Part shown: positions 24,338 to 24,790 of the stretch, piece after piece
Layout of the letters: each line of letters begins with the position of its first letter
Position numbering within the stretch: position 1 is the first letter of the stretch
Origin: a virus
DNA length: 24,790 bases
IMG/VR virus record: IMGVR_UViG_3300037672_001277
Location: 1-24,790 of that record
Direction: 5' to 3' (one strand)
Made by a program: the position numbers and the translations under genes
The notes under the pieces: model-generated
Told to the model about the DNA's origin: nothing
Database searches by the model: none
The model's input: the letters and a program-made list of their open reading frames with translations, nothing else

Positions 24338-24365
24338 GGGCATAGATTGATGCCCACTCTTTTTT
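24338..24365. terminator. Hairpin terminator, possibly bidirectional, after the 115-aa gene
   Basis: GGGCAT (24338-24343) and ATGCCC (24350-24355) form a perfect 6-bp stem with a 6-nt loop. On the minus strand, which carries the genes, it begins about 20 nt after the stop at 24377 and is followed by GCTTTTATT. On the plus strand it is followed by a longer T run (24360-24365). A factor-independent terminator is the simplest reading. Confidence 0.6.
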
Positions 24366-24376
24366 AGATTTAATCA

Positions 24377-24724
24377 TCAGGCGAAGCAATAACCGTTAAC
24401 AAAATCATCAGCGTTGAAGACTTTGCTCTGACCTGCCTGCCCTACAAATTTGCGGACATACCAAACGAAATCCTTTTGAAATACTCCTTCGCCAGTGATG
24501 CAGAACTCATCACAGAGAGCGTTGAGGCGTGATTTTGTGGTTACAGACTGCCAACCGCCATCGAAGATGGTCATATCGTTGTCTGAGACCTCAGCGATTT
24601 TGTTGCCGTGTAGGCGGACGATGCTGATGCCTGTTTCTGAATCGAAGTGGACTGAGGTGTTGCCAGACTTCCAATCGATGTTGGCGTGGATGGCAGCGTT
24701 CATCTGAGTTTCGATCTTTCGCAT
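24377..24724 (-). CDS. Conserved cyanophage protein of unknown function, 115 aa
   Basis: I place the start at ATG 24724 (MRKIETQMNAAIHANIDWKS). An in-frame GTG at the window edge (24790) would add 22 residues but covers a stem-loop, and the ATG form matches my memory of a widespread cyanomyovirus protein beginning MRKIE.QMN. Further features are NTSVHFDSETGISIVRLHGN, KIAEV, the strong block FDGGWQSVTTKSRLNALCDE, then GVFQKDFVWYVRKF. The pattern suggests a small helix plus beta protein; the GGW and TTKSRLNAL segments look like its most constrained part. No enzyme or DNA-binding motif is recognised. A hairpin terminator follows its stop, so it ends a transcription unit; its promoter is probably near or beyond the right edge. 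No Shine-Dalgarno is seen. Confidence 0.82.
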   Translation of the reverse strand: MRKIETQMNAAIHANIDWKSGNTSVHFDSETGISIVRLHGNKIAEVSDNDMTIFDGGWQSVTTKSRLNALCDEFCITGEGVFQKDFVWYVRKFVGQAGQSKVFNADDFVNGYCFA

Positions 24725-24752
24725 GATGTAGAAGAGAAGAGAGTTTGAGAGC

Positions 24753-24775
24753 GTGGCGGGTGTTATCCCCTCCAC
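24753..24775 (-). promoter_or_regulatory. Stem-loop in the leader of the 115-aa gene
   Basis: On the minus strand GTGG and CCAC enclose GGG and CCC with single opposed bases (A opposite G) and a 7-nt loop. It lies about 28 nt before the ATG at 24724. It lacks a T run and may be a leader structure. Confidence 0.35.
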
Positions 24776-24790
24776 TCCTTTAATATACAC

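Noticed and set aside
1-24790. CRISPR array, insertion sequence, integrase, homing endonuclease or rRNA
   Set aside because: No regular spacer-repeat pattern, no transposase or endonuclease motifs, and no rRNA-like stretch were seen on either strand.

Overview
The window reads as part of the genome of a T4-like marine cyanophage (a myovirus of Synechococcus or Prochlorococcus, family Kyanoviridae in current usage). This rests on recognisable baseplate proteins in T4 order (gp25, gp6, a giant protein in the gp7 slot, gp8), on small proteins typical of cyanomyoviruses, and on T4-type late promoter octamers (TATAAATA). Every credible gene lies on the minus strand, so transcription runs from high to low coordinates. 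Host identity is inferred from protein resemblance only.

Right end (about 23690-24790): small tightly packed genes of unknown function (115, about 89, 46, 56 and 61 aa). Several overlap or nearly abut, and a hairpin terminator sits after the 115-aa gene. These look like the small early or accessory genes common in cyanophages.

Middle (22979-23528): about 550 bp without a convincing gene. It is rich in short direct repeats, tandem repeats, palindromes and hairpins. It carries a good minus-strand sigma70-type promoter and a possible plus-strand promoter followed by a weak terminator-like hairpin. This is the least explained part of the window.

Transition (20866-22978): a 58-aa AbrB-like small protein, then a sigma70-like promoter, a GT-A-fold glycosyltransferase (251 aa), and small genes of 53, 48, 221 and 46 aa in an overlapping chain that leads into the baseplate genes.

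Left part (1-20829): the late structural block. It holds gp25 and gp6 (baseplate wedge), a 4474-aa giant virion protein with a degenerate YHYH domain and internal repeat modules (13.4 kb, more than half the window), gp8 (baseplate wedge), and the first 1154 codons of a DUF4815 tail protein that runs off the left edge. Late promoter octamers stand before gp25 and before gp8, the latter overlapping the stop codon of the giant gene. Together these genes should build the outer wedge and fibre-bearing periphery of the baseplate. The DUF4815 gene has no stop codon in the window and no in-window end.
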